From Nannocystis pusilla (GTDB taxonomy: Bacteria; Myxococcota_A; Polyangia; Nannocystales; Nannocystaceae), in the NCBI RefSeq assembly GCF_026626665.1, contig NZ_JAPNKE010000002.1, positions 5,805,168-5,869,167 on the forward strand: a stretch of 64,000 nt of DNA, written 5' to 3'. A program made the position numbers and the translations under genes. The notes beneath the pieces were generated by a model that worked only from the letters and a program-made list of their open reading frames with translations, did no database searches and was not told the DNA's origin. Below are positions 46,943 through 57,846 of this stretch, one piece after another. Each line of letters starts with the position of its first letter. Within the stretch, counting starts at the first letter, position 1.

Positions 46943-48329
46943 ATGAGCAAGGTCAAGAAGCCCCAGCAGCGGTGGGTGTGTCAGGCGTGCGGCGCGGTCA
47001 CGACCGGGTGGTTCGGCAAGTGCCCGAGCTGCGACGCCTGGAACTCGATCGAGGAGGAGGTCGCGGCGCCGTCGCCCGGCGAGCGGCCGGCCGGGCCGGG
47101 CAAGGTCGTCGCCTCGACCGAGGCGCAGACGATCGTCGACCGCCAGCCGCGGCGCCCGTGCGGCATGGGCGAGGTCGATCGCGTGCTCGGCGGCGGCCTC
47201 GTCCCGGGCAGCGTCGTGCTGCTCGGCGGGCCGCCGGGGATCGGCAAGTCCACGCTGCTCCTGCAGGCCTCGGTCGGCCTCGCGCGGCGCAACGGCGTCG
47301 TGCTGTACGCCAGCGGCGAGGAGTCGGTGGCCCAGGTCGCCTCCCGCTGCGGCCGCCTCGGCGCCAGCCACCCCGGCCTCCTGCTGATGGCCGAGACCCG
47401 CATCGAGGAGGTCTTGAGCGCCGCCCAGGAGCGCGCCAAGACGCTCGCCGCGCTGATCGTCGACTCGGTCCAGACCGTCCACAGCGGGGCCCAGGACGGC
47501 CTGCCCGGCAACATCAGCCAGATCCGCGCCGTCACCTCCGCCCTGGTCGGCTTCGCCAAGACCCACGGCGTGCCCGTCGTCGTCGTCGGCCACGTCACCA
47601 AGGACGGCCAGCTCGCCGGTCCGCGCCTGCTCGAGCACCTGGTCGACGCCGTGCTCTCGTTCGAGGGCGACGAGGAGCGGGCGATCCGCCTGCTGCGGGC
47701 CACCAAGAACCGCTACGGCAGCACCCAGGAGCTCGGCGTGTTCGAGATGCGCGGCGACGGGCTGCGGGAGATCCAAACCCTCCGAGGCCTTCATCACCGA
47801 GCGCGACGACCCGGCGATCGGCTCGTGCGTGACCGCCAGCCTCGAGGGCTCGCGGCCGCTGCTGCTCGAGGTCCAGGCGCTCCTGGCCGCCGCGTTCGGC
47901 AACCCGCGCCGCACCTGCGTCGGCGTCGACCCGGTCCGCCTCGCCATGCTCCTCGCCGTGCTCGACCGCCACGCCGGCGTGTTCGCCCTCGACCAGGACG
48001 TGTTCGTCAACGCCGTCGGCGGCATGCGCCTCGGCGAGCCCGCCAGCGACCTCGCCGTCCTCCTCGCCGTCGCCTCCTCGCACCGCCGCCAGCCGCTCCC
48101 GCCGGGCCTGTGCGTGTTCGGCGAGGTCGGCCTCACCGGCGAGCTGCGCCCCGCGCCCCGCTCCGACGCCCGCCTGTCCGAGGCCGCCCGCCTGGGCATG
48201 AAGCGGGTGCTCCTTCCGACAGGTCCCAAACAACATGCCCTTTCGGCCAGGAAGCTGAAGGACCAGCTCGGCGTCGACGTCCGCCTGGCCCGCAACGTCG
48301 GCGAGGCGCTCGAGCTGGCGTTCGGCTGA
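46943..48329 (+). CDS. radA: DNA repair protein RadA (one apparent frameshift)
   Basis: About 462 residues after repair. Zinc finger WVCQACG...GKCPSCDAWN, Walker A GGPPGIGKSTLL, LYASGEESVAQV, LIVDSVQTV and KNRYGSTQELGVFEM (RadA KNRFG motif with Tyr). The Lon-like C-terminal domain follows (SCVTASLEGSRPLLLEVQALL, VNAVGGMRLGEPASDLAVLLAV, EVGLTGELRP). RadA is a RecA-like helicase that extends branch migration. The frame breaks at 47775-47780: CAAACCC for expected CAAAACCCC (two bases). A family motif near 48222-48250 codes LLPTGPKQHALSA in place of the usual short loop. Its 3' end is tandemly repeated downstream. Confidence 0.9.
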
Positions 48330-48563
48330 CGCGCCGTCGACGTCCGCCTCGCCCGCGACGTCGGCGAGGCGCTCGGCTGACGCGCCGTCGACGTCCGCCT
48401 CGCCCGCGACGTCGGCGAGGCGTTCGGCTGACGCGCCGTCGACGTCCGCCTGGCCCGCGACGTCGGCGAGGCGCTCGAGCTGGCGTTCGGCTGACGCGCC
48501 GTCGACGTCCGCCTCACTCGCGCGGTCGGCGAGCGAGCCGGAGCGGCGCGCGCCGGAGGTCCA
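48273..48563 (+). repeat. Tandem repeat of the radA 3' end
   Basis: GTCGACGTCCGCCT recurs at 48273 (inside radA), 48336, 48387, 48438 and 48501: steps 63, 51, 51, 63. Each unit codes VDVRLAR(N/D)VGEAL then ends in a TGA, followed by CGCGCC. The two 51-base units lack 12 bases of the ELAF segment. The first copy is the real radA terminus; the rest are untranslated. Copies 2-4 share C-to-G changes (RD for RN), so one of them seeded the others. Confidence 0.85.
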
Positions 48564-48665
48564 GCCGGGCGCAGCGCCGGCGTCGCCGCCGATCAGGCGC
48601 CCCGGGCGTGCCCTCACGCGACGCGAGAGCGCGCAGACTCGCGCTGGCGACCGTGCGCGCGTCCT

Positions 48666-49739
48666 TCAGCGCTGGCACACGCGGACGACCAACCTCGGCG
48701 CCGCGCCGCTCTCACGCGCGTGGACCTTGATCCCCGGCGCCGGGATGAGCTCCTCGTACTTCTCATTCATGAACGTGGCCGATTTCGGCGCCACCACCAG
48801 GCTGCCGGCGACGATCGCCGGCACCCACTCCTCGGGGGAACCGAGCGAGGCGAGGTCGATGGGCTGCAGGCCGCTGTCACCGCAGATCGCGTCGACGACC
48901 CCGAGCGGCTGCAACACCTCCAGCAGGGGCTTCTGCTGCTGTTCTTGGGTCCACGGGGTGGTGCATTCGCCGACCGCGCCGCATACGCGGCACGCGAACG
49001 AGGACAGGCCGTCGGCGCACTGGCTCGCCTTGCCGCCCTCGCTCCAGCCTTGATCGGCGTCGAGCGCATGGAGGCTGAACTGCATCGGCTCCCCGTAGAG
49101 GTTGGCCTCGTCCTCGCCCTTGAGGACGAGCTGGACCGACTCGATCTGCGCGGTCGGGACCGGCCCGTGGTCGGAGTCCAGTTGGCCGTCCTTGGTCGGG
49201 AACCGCAGCGCCATCATGGTGATGCCGACGATCGCCGAGACCACCATGCCGTTGTCCTTCAACAGGGACCCGCTCTCGACCTCGCCGAAGCTGAGGTCTT
49301 TGCAATCGAACGGCACCGGCTCCCCCGACACCTTGCATTCGCCGTTGACCCCGTCGAAGGCGTCGCTCAGGAACGTGTCGGCCTCGACGGTGACCTTGAC
49401 CTCGCAGCAGCCCTCCATGTCGACGCCGACGCCGTCGCACACGAACCCCTCGTTGGTGGTCTCGGTGGTCGGGTTTGGCTCCGTCGTCGTCGTCGTGTTG
49501 TCGGACGAGCTGGTGATCGTGCTCGGCGAGGTCGACGTCGAGGTCGTCGTCACCGGCGGGTCGGAGGTCGTCGTCGGCGGCTCGATCGTCGTCGTCTCGA
49601 GCGTGACCGCGGAGGTCTGGCTGACGGAGCCGCTGTCGGTGATGACGTCCCAGGTGTCGAGGAACAGCGGGTTCGGCTTCGAGCAGCCGCCTGCGAGCGC
49701 CCCGCCCACGAGGATCGCCGTGAACGACTTCCGGTTCAT
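48666..49739 (-). CDS. Secreted lipoprotein with Thr-rich linker
   Basis: 357 residues from ATG 49739. Lipobox LAGGC (Cys 19), a Thr/Ser linker to about residue 95 with runs such as TTSDPPVTTTSTSTS, then a domain with a dozen cysteines (CCEVKVTVEADTFLSDA, SGECKV-type pairs, SSFACRVCGAVGEC). The segment IESVQLVLKGEDEANLYGEP and a C-terminal APRLVVRVCQR resemble jelly-roll modules of secreted proteins (DNRLRE-like), a weak suggestion. Leaderless-type promoter: TAGGGT (49749-49754), 9 bases before ATG. Confidence 0.75.
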   Translation of the reverse strand: MNRKSFTAILVGGALAGGCSKPNPLFLDTWDVITDSGSVSQTSAVTLETTTIEPPTTTSDPPVTTTSTSTSPSTITSSSDNTTTTTEPNPTTETTNEGFVCDGVGVDMEGCCEVKVTVEADTFLSDAFDGVNGECKVSGEPVPFDCKDLSFGEVESGSLLKDNGMVVSAIVGITMMALRFPTKDGQLDSDHGPVPTAQIESVQLVLKGEDEANLYGEPMQFSLHALDADQGWSEGGKASQCADGLSSFACRVCGAVGECTTPWTQEQQQKPLLEVLQPLGVVDAICGDSGLQPIDLASLGSPEEWVPAIVAGSLVVAPKSATFMNEKYEELIPAPGIKVHARESGAAPRLVVRVCQR

Positions 49740-49862
49740 CGAACACCCACCCTAACACAAACGGCGCGTGTTCGCCGGTGCGTCGGGGCCGGCGGCGCCT
49801 GAGCGCGTTTTGACCCCCGATCCGCCTCGCAATTTGCGCCGGCCTCGTCTACATCGCCTGGC

Positions 49863-51305
49863 ATGTCCGCCGCACCCGAGCTCTACGACATCTACGAGCG
49901 CTCCAACGAGGCCGTCACCGAAGAGTTCGACGTCCGCCTCCCGCTGCTCGAAGGCGCCGTCCCCGAGCAGCTGCGCGGCGTCCTGTTCCGCAACGGCCCC
50001 GGGCGGCTCGAGCTCTACGGCCACCGCTACGGGCACCTGTTCGACGGCGACGGGCACATCAATCGCTTCGCCTTCGACGGTCGCGGGGTCACCTACCGCA
50101 ACCGCTACGTCCGCACTCGCGAGTTTCTCGCCGAGGAGTCGGCCCGGCGGATCCTCTTTCGCAACTTCGGCACCAACATCCCCGGCGGCCTGCTGAAGAA
50201 CCTCCTGCGCACCCGCTTCAAGAACGTCGCCAACACCAGCGTCGTCCAGCACGGCGGCAAGCTGCTCGCCCTGTGGGAGGCCGGCTGGCCGCACCGGCTC
50301 GACCCCGGCAACCTCGACACCCTCGCCCGCGACGACCTCGGCGGCGCCCTGCAGAACCCCGGCAGCATCATCGAGCGCATGGTCGCCCCCGAGCTGCCGT
50401 TCAGCGCTCACCCCAAGGTCTGTCCGGTCACCGGCGAGCTCTTCAACTTCGGCCTGGCGGCCACCGGCACCCGCTCGCGCCTGTGCCTCTACCGCGTCGA
50501 CGCCAGCGGGCGGGCCGCCGCGCCCGAGTTCATCGACCTGGCGGGGGGCTACTTCATCCACGACTTCGTGCTGACGGCCCGGCACCGCGTCTTCTTCCTC
50601 ACGCCCACCGCCTTCGACCTGCGCAAGATGTTGCTCGGTCTGGCGCCTCCGGTGCAGACGATGCGGGCCCTGCCCGGGCCGACGCAGATCCTCGTGGTCG
50701 ACCGCGACAGCACCGCTCACCGGCGCACCGAGACCGGCGCCTGCTTCATCTTCCACTTCCCCAACGGCTTCGAGGACGCGCAGGGGGTGATCTTCGTCGA
50801 CGGCTACCGCATGCAGCGGTTCCCCAGCCTGAACCCGCGCCCGGACCGGCCCGAGGAGCACGTCAACCCGTACCTCACCCGCTACCGCATCGACCCCGCC
50901 GGCGGCGTCAGCGAGCAGACGCTGACCGACCACACCGGCGAGCTCGGCACGATCCGCCAGGACCGGATCAGCCGGCGCCACCGCTACGCCTGGTCGATCG
51001 GCTCCGCCCCCGGCCGCAAGGCCCCGTTCTCGACCGGCCTCCTCAAGGTCGACTGCGACAGCGCGAGCACCCTGTTCCGCGACTTCGGCCCCGCCCTCAC
51101 CGGCGAGCCGGTGTTCATCCCCCGCCCCGGCGGCGCCGACGAGGACGACGGCTGGCTGCTGTCGATGCACTACGTCGACGCCGACCGCGCCAACCATCTG
51201 CTCGTCCTCGACGCCCGCGACCTCGGCACCCTGGCCCGCCTGCGCCTGCCCCACACCACCCCGCTCGGCTTCCACGGCACCTTCGTGGCCGAGCCGCAGG
51301 GCTGA
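49863..51305 (+). CDS. Carotenoid oxygenase family protein
   Basis: 480 residues. Seven-bladed propeller family of carotenoid/stilbene cleavage enzymes. The four iron-binding histidines are present: H183 (SAHPKV), H233 (YFIHDF), H298 (FIFHFPN) and H471 (GFHGTF). RNGPGRLEL and FDGDGHINRF near the N-terminus are family landmarks. It uses Fe(II) and O2 to cleave a conjugated double bond; the substrate (carotenoid, apocarotenoid or lignostilbene) is unknown and no carotenoid synthesis genes are nearby. Leaderless-type promoter: TACATC ends 7 bases before the ATG. Confidence 0.92.
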   Translation: MSAAPELYDIYERSNEAVTEEFDVRLPLLEGAVPEQLRGVLFRNGPGRLELYGHRYGHLFDGDGHINRFAFDGRGVTYRNRYVRTREFLAEESARRILFRNFGTNIPGGLLKNLLRTRFKNVANTSVVQHGGKLLALWEAGWPHRLDPGNLDTLARDDLGGALQNPGSIIERMVAPELPFSAHPKVCPVTGELFNFGLAATGTRSRLCLYRVDASGRAAAPEFIDLAGGYFIHDFVLTARHRVFFLTPTAFDLRKMLLGLAPPVQTMRALPGPTQILVVDRDSTAHRRTETGACFIFHFPNGFEDAQGVIFVDGYRMQRFPSLNPRPDRPEEHVNPYLTRYRIDPAGGVSEQTLTDHTGELGTIRQDRISRRHRYAWSIGSAPGRKAPFSTGLLKVDCDSASTLFRDFGPALTGEPVFIPRPGGADEDDGWLLSMHYVDADRANHLLVLDARDLGTLARLRLPHTTPLGFHGTFVAEPQG

Positions 51306-51542
51306 CCCTCGGAGCATGCTCCGAAAGACATGTCTATCGAGGCATGTCCTTTAGAGCATGTCCGATCGACGTCCAGTCAGGCGATGTCCATCGGAGCACG
51401 TCTCGGCGGCGCGAGGCTGCAGCCCTGACGCGACCGCCCGTCTCGCGCGCGCGAGACGATCAAGTTTCGCAGCCGGCCCTGACGCGACAGCCCGCCTCGC
51501 GTCTGCGAGGCGGGCTGCTCCGCTACGCGCGCTGCGAGCGGC
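51306..51542. repeat. Convergent gap with hairpin-family motifs
   Basis: Between the carotenoid oxygenase and recA ends. GGAGCATGCTCC palindrome at about 51313, then AGACATGTCT, GGCATGTCC and GAGCATGTCC halves at 51327-51362. A longer GC hairpin follows at 51488-51517. Confidence 0.6.
51488..51517. terminator. 13-base-pair hairpin ahead of recA 3' end
   Basis: CAGCCCGCCTCGC (51488-51500), loop GTCT, GCGAGGCGGGCTG (51505-51517), perfect. Lies between convergent carotenoid oxygenase and recA genes, so it may serve both. No T-tract. Confidence 0.7.
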
Positions 51543-52766
<1,224 letters not shown>

Positions 52767-52810
52767 GAGCGTTTTGAATCCTCAGTGCGCGGTCTAGCGC
52801 CCGCGCGTGA

Positions 52811-52839
52811 TCTATAGGAGAACAAGTGCGCAGTATCAA
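52811..52839 (-). promoter_or_regulatory. recA promoter (sigma-70 type)
   Basis: On the minus strand TTGATA (52834-52839), a 17-base spacer and TATAGA (52811-52816), about 45 bases upstream of the recA ATG. It is the closest match to consensus in this window. I see no clear LexA-type inverted repeat next to it. Confidence 0.7.
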
Positions 52840-52937
52840 GCGCTTTCCGCCCTCGACGTCCGCCGGATCGGCCCGCGGGAGGCCTTTTCGCCGATTTTAC
52901 CGCGCCGCCGGCCCCGCCCCGGCCGGCGATCCCCCGC

Positions 52938-54083
52938 TCACAGCGGGCCTGCGGGGACCCGTCCTGCCAGCATGTCCTGCTCCTGCGCCGCGGAGAACGG
53001 CGGCGCCAGCAGGCTGTCGTCGCGCTGGCGCGAGCGGAAGTACTCGAAGATGTAACGCATGCGGTCGCCGAGGCGCGACCAGTCGTCGGCCCCCGAGCCC
53101 TGCACCTCCTGCCCGCCGAGCCGCAGCCAGACCTCGACCCGGTCGGCCAGCCCGAGCCCGCGCTCGCGCGCCTCGTAGGCCCCCAGCTCCTCCGCCAGTC
53201 GCAAGAGCCGCGGGTGCTCGAGCCGCGCCAGCTCCTCGGGCCACAGCGGCCGCCCCGGCGGCGCCGGCAGGTCGGAGCCCATGCGCAGCACCTGCCCCGG
53301 CAGCGCCATCGTCATCATCAACTCGGTGGCCGCGCGTCGCATCACCGTCGCCAGCGCCGCGCCGATGAGCCCGCCCTCGGCGGCCGGCAGCTCGCTCAGC
53401 GGGGCCGCCAGCGCCCCGGCGATGTAGGGCTGCAGCCGCGTCTGCTCGTGCAGCCCGCACAGCCCGTTGGCAAGCAGCACCAGCTCGGCGCGCGCCCCGG
53501 GCCTGGGCTCGTGCAGGGCCTTGAAGTAGTAGACCAGGGCCTCGCGGACCATCGTCTGCCCGCCCTCTTGCCGCCGCTCCAGCGTCCCGTCGGCGGCCAC
53601 CGTCAGCGCGTCGGGCAGGCTCGGCCCCTCGCTGAACAGCCCGACCACGTCGGCCAGCCGCTCCTCGGTGCGCCCCGCGGGCTCGGCGAAGGAGGCCGAG
53701 AACGCCGCGAACGCCACCCCCAGCTCCGCGAACACCGTCGTGTTGCCGCCCGTCACGTGGCGGGCGATCTGCGTCAACGCCCGCCGGATCGGCGCGCGCA
53801 GGGCCAGGCTGTCGAGCGCCGCGGGCATCCGCGCCGCCAGCAGCGTCGACACCCACGCCCCGAGCTCCTCCTCGCGGATGAACTGCCCGGCCTGCTTCGA
53901 GGCCCAGACCGCGAAGATCGGCCACGCGAAGTCGGCCGAGCCCAGCACCTGCGCCATCGCCAGCGTGAGGTGGTGGTACCCGCGCGTGATCAAGAGGTTG
54001 CGCAGGACCGGCCGGTCCGCCATCGCCACGATCTCGCGCACCCGCTCCGGCGTGATCCCATCCACCATCACCCGATCTTGCAA
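52938..54083 (-). CDS. Hypothetical helical protein
   Basis: 381 residues, intact, no signal peptide. Predominantly alpha-helical with TRGYHHLTLAMAQVLGSADFAWPIFAVWASKQAGQFIR near the N-terminus (HH and K/Q positions that could bind a ligand), ARELVLLANG-like central helices and a C-terminal FEYFRSRQRDDSLLAPPFS. Resembles other myxobacterial proteins of unknown function; no catalytic motif recognised. Starts 12 residues before ITPERVREIVAMADRP; an alternative start is the ATG six codons in. Confidence 0.65.
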   Translation of the reverse strand: MQDRVMVDGITPERVREIVAMADRPVLRNLLITRGYHHLTLAMAQVLGSADFAWPIFAVWASKQAGQFIREEELGAWVSTLLAARMPAALDSLALRAPIRRALTQIARHVTGGNTTVFAELGVAFAAFSASFAEPAGRTEERLADVVGLFSEGPSLPDALTVAADGTLERRQEGGQTMVREALVYYFKALHEPRPGARAELVLLANGLCGLHEQTRLQPYIAGALAAPLSELPAAEGGLIGAALATVMRRAATELMMTMALPGQVLRMGSDLPAPPGRPLWPEELARLEHPRLLRLAEELGAYEARERGLGLADRVEVWLRLGGQEVQGSGADDWSRLGDRMRYIFEYFRSRQRDDSLLAPPFSAAQEQDMLAGRVPAGPL

Positions 54084-54156
54084 CCGATCAGCCCGGTCGC
54101 CGCCGCCCGCGCCGCGGAGCGCCCGCCGCCGGCCCGCCCGGGCTATCTTGACCGCC

Positions 54157-55950
54157 GTGCCGATCCGCCCGCGCCGCCCCTCGCCCCGCCCCCGCGGCCT
54201 GCGCGTCGCGGCGTCCGCGAGCGAACCTGCACGACCGCGCGAGCCTCACCTCGTGCTCCGGGCCTGCGCCGCCCTCACCCTCCTCTTATCCGGCGCCTGC
54301 CGCCCGCGCGCCGACGAGCCGCCGACCGAGGACCGCGTCACCCTCACCATCGTCGGCACCAGCGACCTGCACGGCCACCTGCGCGCCCTCCCGCTGCTGG
54401 CGGCCCACCTCGGCGCGCTGCGACGCGAGCGGGCCGCGGACGGCGGCGGCGTGGTCCTCGTCGACGCCGGCGACATGTTCCAGGGCACCCTCGAGTCGAA
54501 CCTCGTCGAGGGCGCCAGCGTCGTCGACGCCTACGCCGCGCTCGGCTACGACGCGGTCGCGGTCGGCAACCACGAGTTCGACTTCGGCCCCGTCGGTCCC
54601 CGGGCCACCGCGACCGCCCCGTTCGGCGCGGGCGAGGCCGACCCGCGCGGGGCCTTGCAGGCGCGCATCCGCCAGGCGCCCTACCCCTTCTTGACCGCCA
54701 ACCTGCGCCGCAAGGGCGGCGAGGCGCCCGGCCTCGGCGTGCCCTCGACCCTGATCGAGCGCGCCGGGATCAAGGTCGGCGTCGTTGGCGTCACCACCGA
54801 GGGCACGCCGCACACCACCATCGCCGCCAACGTCAGCGACCTCGAGATCGCCCCGCTGGCGGCCTCGATCGCCAGCGAGGCCGCGGCTCTGCGCGCGCGC
54901 GGGGCCGCGGTCGTCGTCGTCGCCGCCCACGCCGGCGGCCGCTGCACCGGCTTCGCCGACCCCGACGACCTCGCCAGCTGCGAGCCCGACCACGAGATCA
55001 TGGCCGTCGCCCGCGCCCTCCCGCCCGGCGCCGTCGACGTCATCGTCGCCGGCCACACCCACCAGGCGATGGCCCACCGCGTCGCCGGGATCGCCGTCGT
55101 CCAGTCGTACGCGCTCGGGTCCGCCTACGGCCGCGTCGACCTCGTCGTCGACAGAACTTCGGGACATGTCGTTTCGAACATGGTCCATGCGCCACGTCGG
55201 TTGTGCTCCGGCGCCGACGCCGACCCCGACGACCCTCTGCCCTCGTGCGACCCGCGGGACGACGAGGGCCGCCCGCTGACGCCCGACCCGGCCGTCGCCG
55301 CCGTGGTCGCCCCGGCGCTGGCCGCCGCCGACGTCGTCCGCGAGCGCTCTCGGCCCGGCGATCGCCGCCCTGTTCGTCACCCGCCGCAAGGGCGAGAACC
55401 CGCTCGGCAACCTGCTGGTCGACCTCATGCTGCGCGCCCGCCCCGACGTCGACGCCGCGATCATCAACGGCGGCGGCGTGCGGGCCGACCTCCCGGCCGG
55501 ACCGCTGCGCTACGGCGCGCTGTACGAGACCTTCCCGTTCGACAACCGGTTCGCCCGCGTCAAGCTGCGCGCCGGCGACTTCGCGGCGATGCTCGCCGGC
55601 AGCCTCGGCGGCGGCCCGTTCTTCTCGCTCGGCGGCCTGCAGGCGGTCGCCGGCTGCGACGGCCCCGACCTCCGCGTCACCCTGCAGCGCGCCGGCGTCC
55701 CGCTCGACGCGTCGCAGGAGATCGTCGTGCTCGCCAGCGACTTCCTCGCCACCGGCGGCGACCGGGCCTTCGCCGGCCTGCTGGAGCGCGGCCTGGCCAC
55801 CGTCACCCTCGAGGACGACCCGCCCCTGCGCGAGGCCCTGGCCGCCGAGCTCGGGAAGCTCGGCCCGGTGTCGCTCGCGCCGCTCAGCTACTACGACCCC
55901 GAGCACCCGCGGATCCGCGCCCCTCCGAGCCCCCGGTCCGCTGCCCCTGA
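54157..55950 (+). CDS. 5'-nucleotidase/2',3'-cyclic phosphodiesterase family lipoprotein (two apparent frameshifts)
   Basis: About 598 residues after repair. Calcineurin-type phosphatase domain: SDLHGHL (metal site 1), DAGDMFQGTLES, GNHEFDFG and AGHTHQ, then the 5'-nucleotidase C-terminal domain with NPLGNLLVDLM, INGGGVRADLPAGPL and PFDNRFARVKL. It dephosphorylates nucleotides outside the cell. A lipobox LLLSGAC gives surface anchoring; the start is GTG 54157 (TATCTT 7 bases upstream) or GTG 54253 (shorter signal). Frame breaks at about 55345 (two bases) and 55921 (one C). A family motif lies in frame at 55155-55190, just after a conserved strand, coding RTSGHVVSNMVHAPRRLC. Confidence 0.85.
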   Translation: MPIRPRRPSPRPRGLRVAASASEPARPREPHLVLRACAALTLLLSGACRPRADEPPTEDRVTLTIVGTSDLHGHLRALPLLAAHLGALRRERAADGGGVVLVDAGDMFQGTLESNLVEGASVVDAYAALGYDAVAVGNHEFDFGPVGPRATATAPFGAGEADPRGALQARIRQAPYPFLTANLRRKGGEAPGLGVPSTLIERAGIKVGVVGVTTEGTPHTTIAANVSDLEIAPLAASIASEAAALRARGAAVVVVAAHAGGRCTGFADPDDLASCEPDHEIMAVARALPPGAVDVIVAGHTHQAMAHRVAGIAVVQSYALGSAYGRVDLVVDRTSGHVVSNMVHAPRRLCSGADADPDDPLPSCDPRDDEGRPLTPDPAVAAVVAPALAAADVVRERSRPGDRRPVRHPPQGREPARQPAGRPHAARPPRRRRRDHQRRRRAGRPPGRTAALRRAVRDLPVRQPVRPRQAARRRLRGDARRQPRRRPVLLARRPAGGRRLRRPRPPRHPAARRRPARRVAGDRRARQRLPRHRRRPGLRRPAGARPGHRHPRGRPAPARGPGRRAREARPGVARAAQLLRPRAPADPRPSEPPVRCP

Positions 55951-56413
55951 CGCGACCTGTCCCTCCGGACATACTTTCTTGAAGGGCCAACGGCGCGGCC
56001 TGTCCTTCCGGACAGCATCGTGGCCTGTCCCTTCGGTCATCGCACCGACCGACCTCGAGCGACGCGACCCCACCGTCGCGCCTCTTCATGCCTGCGCCGC
56101 CGCCTGTTCACCCTCGGCCACTCACGCCGAACCGACGCCGCGGCCTGACCTGTCCCTTCGGACATCTCTCACGACCTGACCCGAGAGACATGCGGACGCT
56201 CTCTCGGCCCGCCACCTCATGTCGTCGCGGACCTGCCCCAAAAGACACGCCCGAGCCGACCCGACCTCGACGTTCCTGCCTCGTCGACGCCGCGCCGCGA
56301 GTCCCGGCGAGCGCCTCTCGCCGCCACGAACCGCCGTTCCGGCCCGCGCGAGATCTTCCTGGCGTGAAGCTCCGCCGGAGCGCCGATTATTCGGCGCCCC
56401 CCGCTAAAAACTC
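55951..56413. repeat. Convergent gap with four hairpin units
   Basis: About 460 bases, no gene. TGTCC-CTCC-GGACA at 55958-55971, CTGTCC-TTCC-GGACAG at 56000-56015, a mutated copy at about 56026-56041 and TGTCC-CTTC-GGACA at 56152-56165. Further halves at 56187 and 56231. It follows the nucleotidase stop immediately. Confidence 0.7.
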
Positions 56414-57708
56414 TCAGTCGTCGAGCGCCTCGACGTGGGCGAGGCCGCGGGCCACCAGGCGGTCCCACACCAGCTTGAGGGCCACGATCCCCGCCGTGTG
56501 CTGGATGAGCGCCCGGTCGCCCCACATTGCACTCGCTTGTGCGTACACGTCTCGGCGTCGGCGACCGCGAAGTCGACGGTGCCGACGGGTTTCTCGGGCG
56601 TGCCGCCGCCGGGGCCGGCGACGCCGGTGATGGCCACCGCCAGGTCGGCGCCGAGCGCCCGCCGCGCGCCCTCGGCCATCTCGCGCGCGACCGGCTCGGA
56701 CACCGCCCCGTGCGCCGCCAGACTGTCTTCGCGGACCCCCAGGATCCCCGTCTTCACGCTGTTGGCGTAGGCCACCACCCCGCCGGCGAACACGTCGGAG
56801 GCGCCGGCGACGGCGGTGAGGCGGCCCGCCACCTGTCCTCCGGTACAGGACTCGGCGGTGGCCAGGGTGAGGCCCGCGCGGCGGCAGGCGGCCAGCACCC
56901 GCACCTCGAGCTCGGCCTCGCCGATGCCGTAGAGCGAGCCGCGGAGCGCCGCCTGGAGCGGGGCGTCGAAGCTGCGCAGTTCCTCCTCGGTGGCCCGCGC
57001 TCCGCCTTCGCCGGCCAGGGCCTCGAGGATCAGCAGCACCTGCGGCGTCGCGGCCCGGTAGTGCAGGTAGACGGCCGCGAGCCCCGGCGAGCGGGCCCGC
57101 GCCGCGGCCAGGATCGGCTCGACCTCGACGGCCACGGCCGACTCGCCGCGGCCGATCAGGCGATAGACGCGCCGCGGGATGTCGGGCAGCGCGAACCGCC
57201 GGCGCAGCCGCGGCTCGATCTGCTCGACCATCATCTTCTTCATCTCGCGCGGCACCCCCGGCATGCAGGCGACGTAGCTGCCGCGCGGCAGGGAGGCGGC
57301 GAAGCCGGGGGCGGTGCCGACCGGGTTCGGCAGCACGTCGCAGCCCGCCGGCAGGTCGGCCTGTTTGCGGTTGATGTCCGGCATGGGCCGGCCGAAACCG
57401 GCGAACACGGCCGCGATCGCGGCCTCGGAGGCGGCGTCGCGGACCAGCGGGACGCCGGCGGCGAGCGCGACGGCCTCGGCAGTGAGGTCGTCCGACGTGG
57501 GGCCGAGGCCGCCGGAGACGAGGCAGAGATCGACCGAGACGTCGGCCACGGCGGCCACGATCTCGGGGATGCGGTCGCGGACCGAAAGCGCCCGGACGAC
57601 CTCGAACCCGAGGCGTCGACAGCGTTCGCCGAGATAGGCCAGGTTGGTGTTGACCGTGTCTCCAGACAGCAATTCGTCGCCGATGGTGAGGATCTGGGCC
57701 GTGGGCAT
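56414..57708 (-). CDS. cinA: Competence/damage-inducible protein CinA (one apparent frameshift)
   Basis: About 432 residues after repair. N-terminal molybdopterin-binding-like domain (ILTIGDELLSGDTVNTNLAYLGERC, SGGLGPTSDDLTAEA, NPVGTAPGF, MPGVPREMKKM) and C-terminal PncC nicotinamide-nucleotide amidohydrolase domain (LATAESCTGGQVAGRLTAVAGASDVFAGGVVAYANSVKTGIL). It salvages pyridine nucleotides by deamidating NMN. The frame breaks at 56527 (GTGCAAATG read as GTGCAATG); one A restores QMWGDRALIQHTAG. Leaderless-type promoter: TAGGGT, 9 bases before ATG. Confidence 0.92.
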
Positions 57709-57846
57709 CGCCCGGGCACCCTAGCACCCCGCGGCGCGGGACGGCCGGGCGGCGGACGGCTCGCCTGTGCGGGCCGGAGCGCCCTCCGCGCGCCCGGTCG
57801 GCCGGTCTTTCCGCCCTTGCGAGGGTCCGCTAGGATAAACGCCACC

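Noticed and set aside
52780..52850. SOS (LexA) box at recA
   Set aside because: No inverted repeat of CTGT-N8-ACAG or GAAC-N4-GTTC type is seen next to the promoter.
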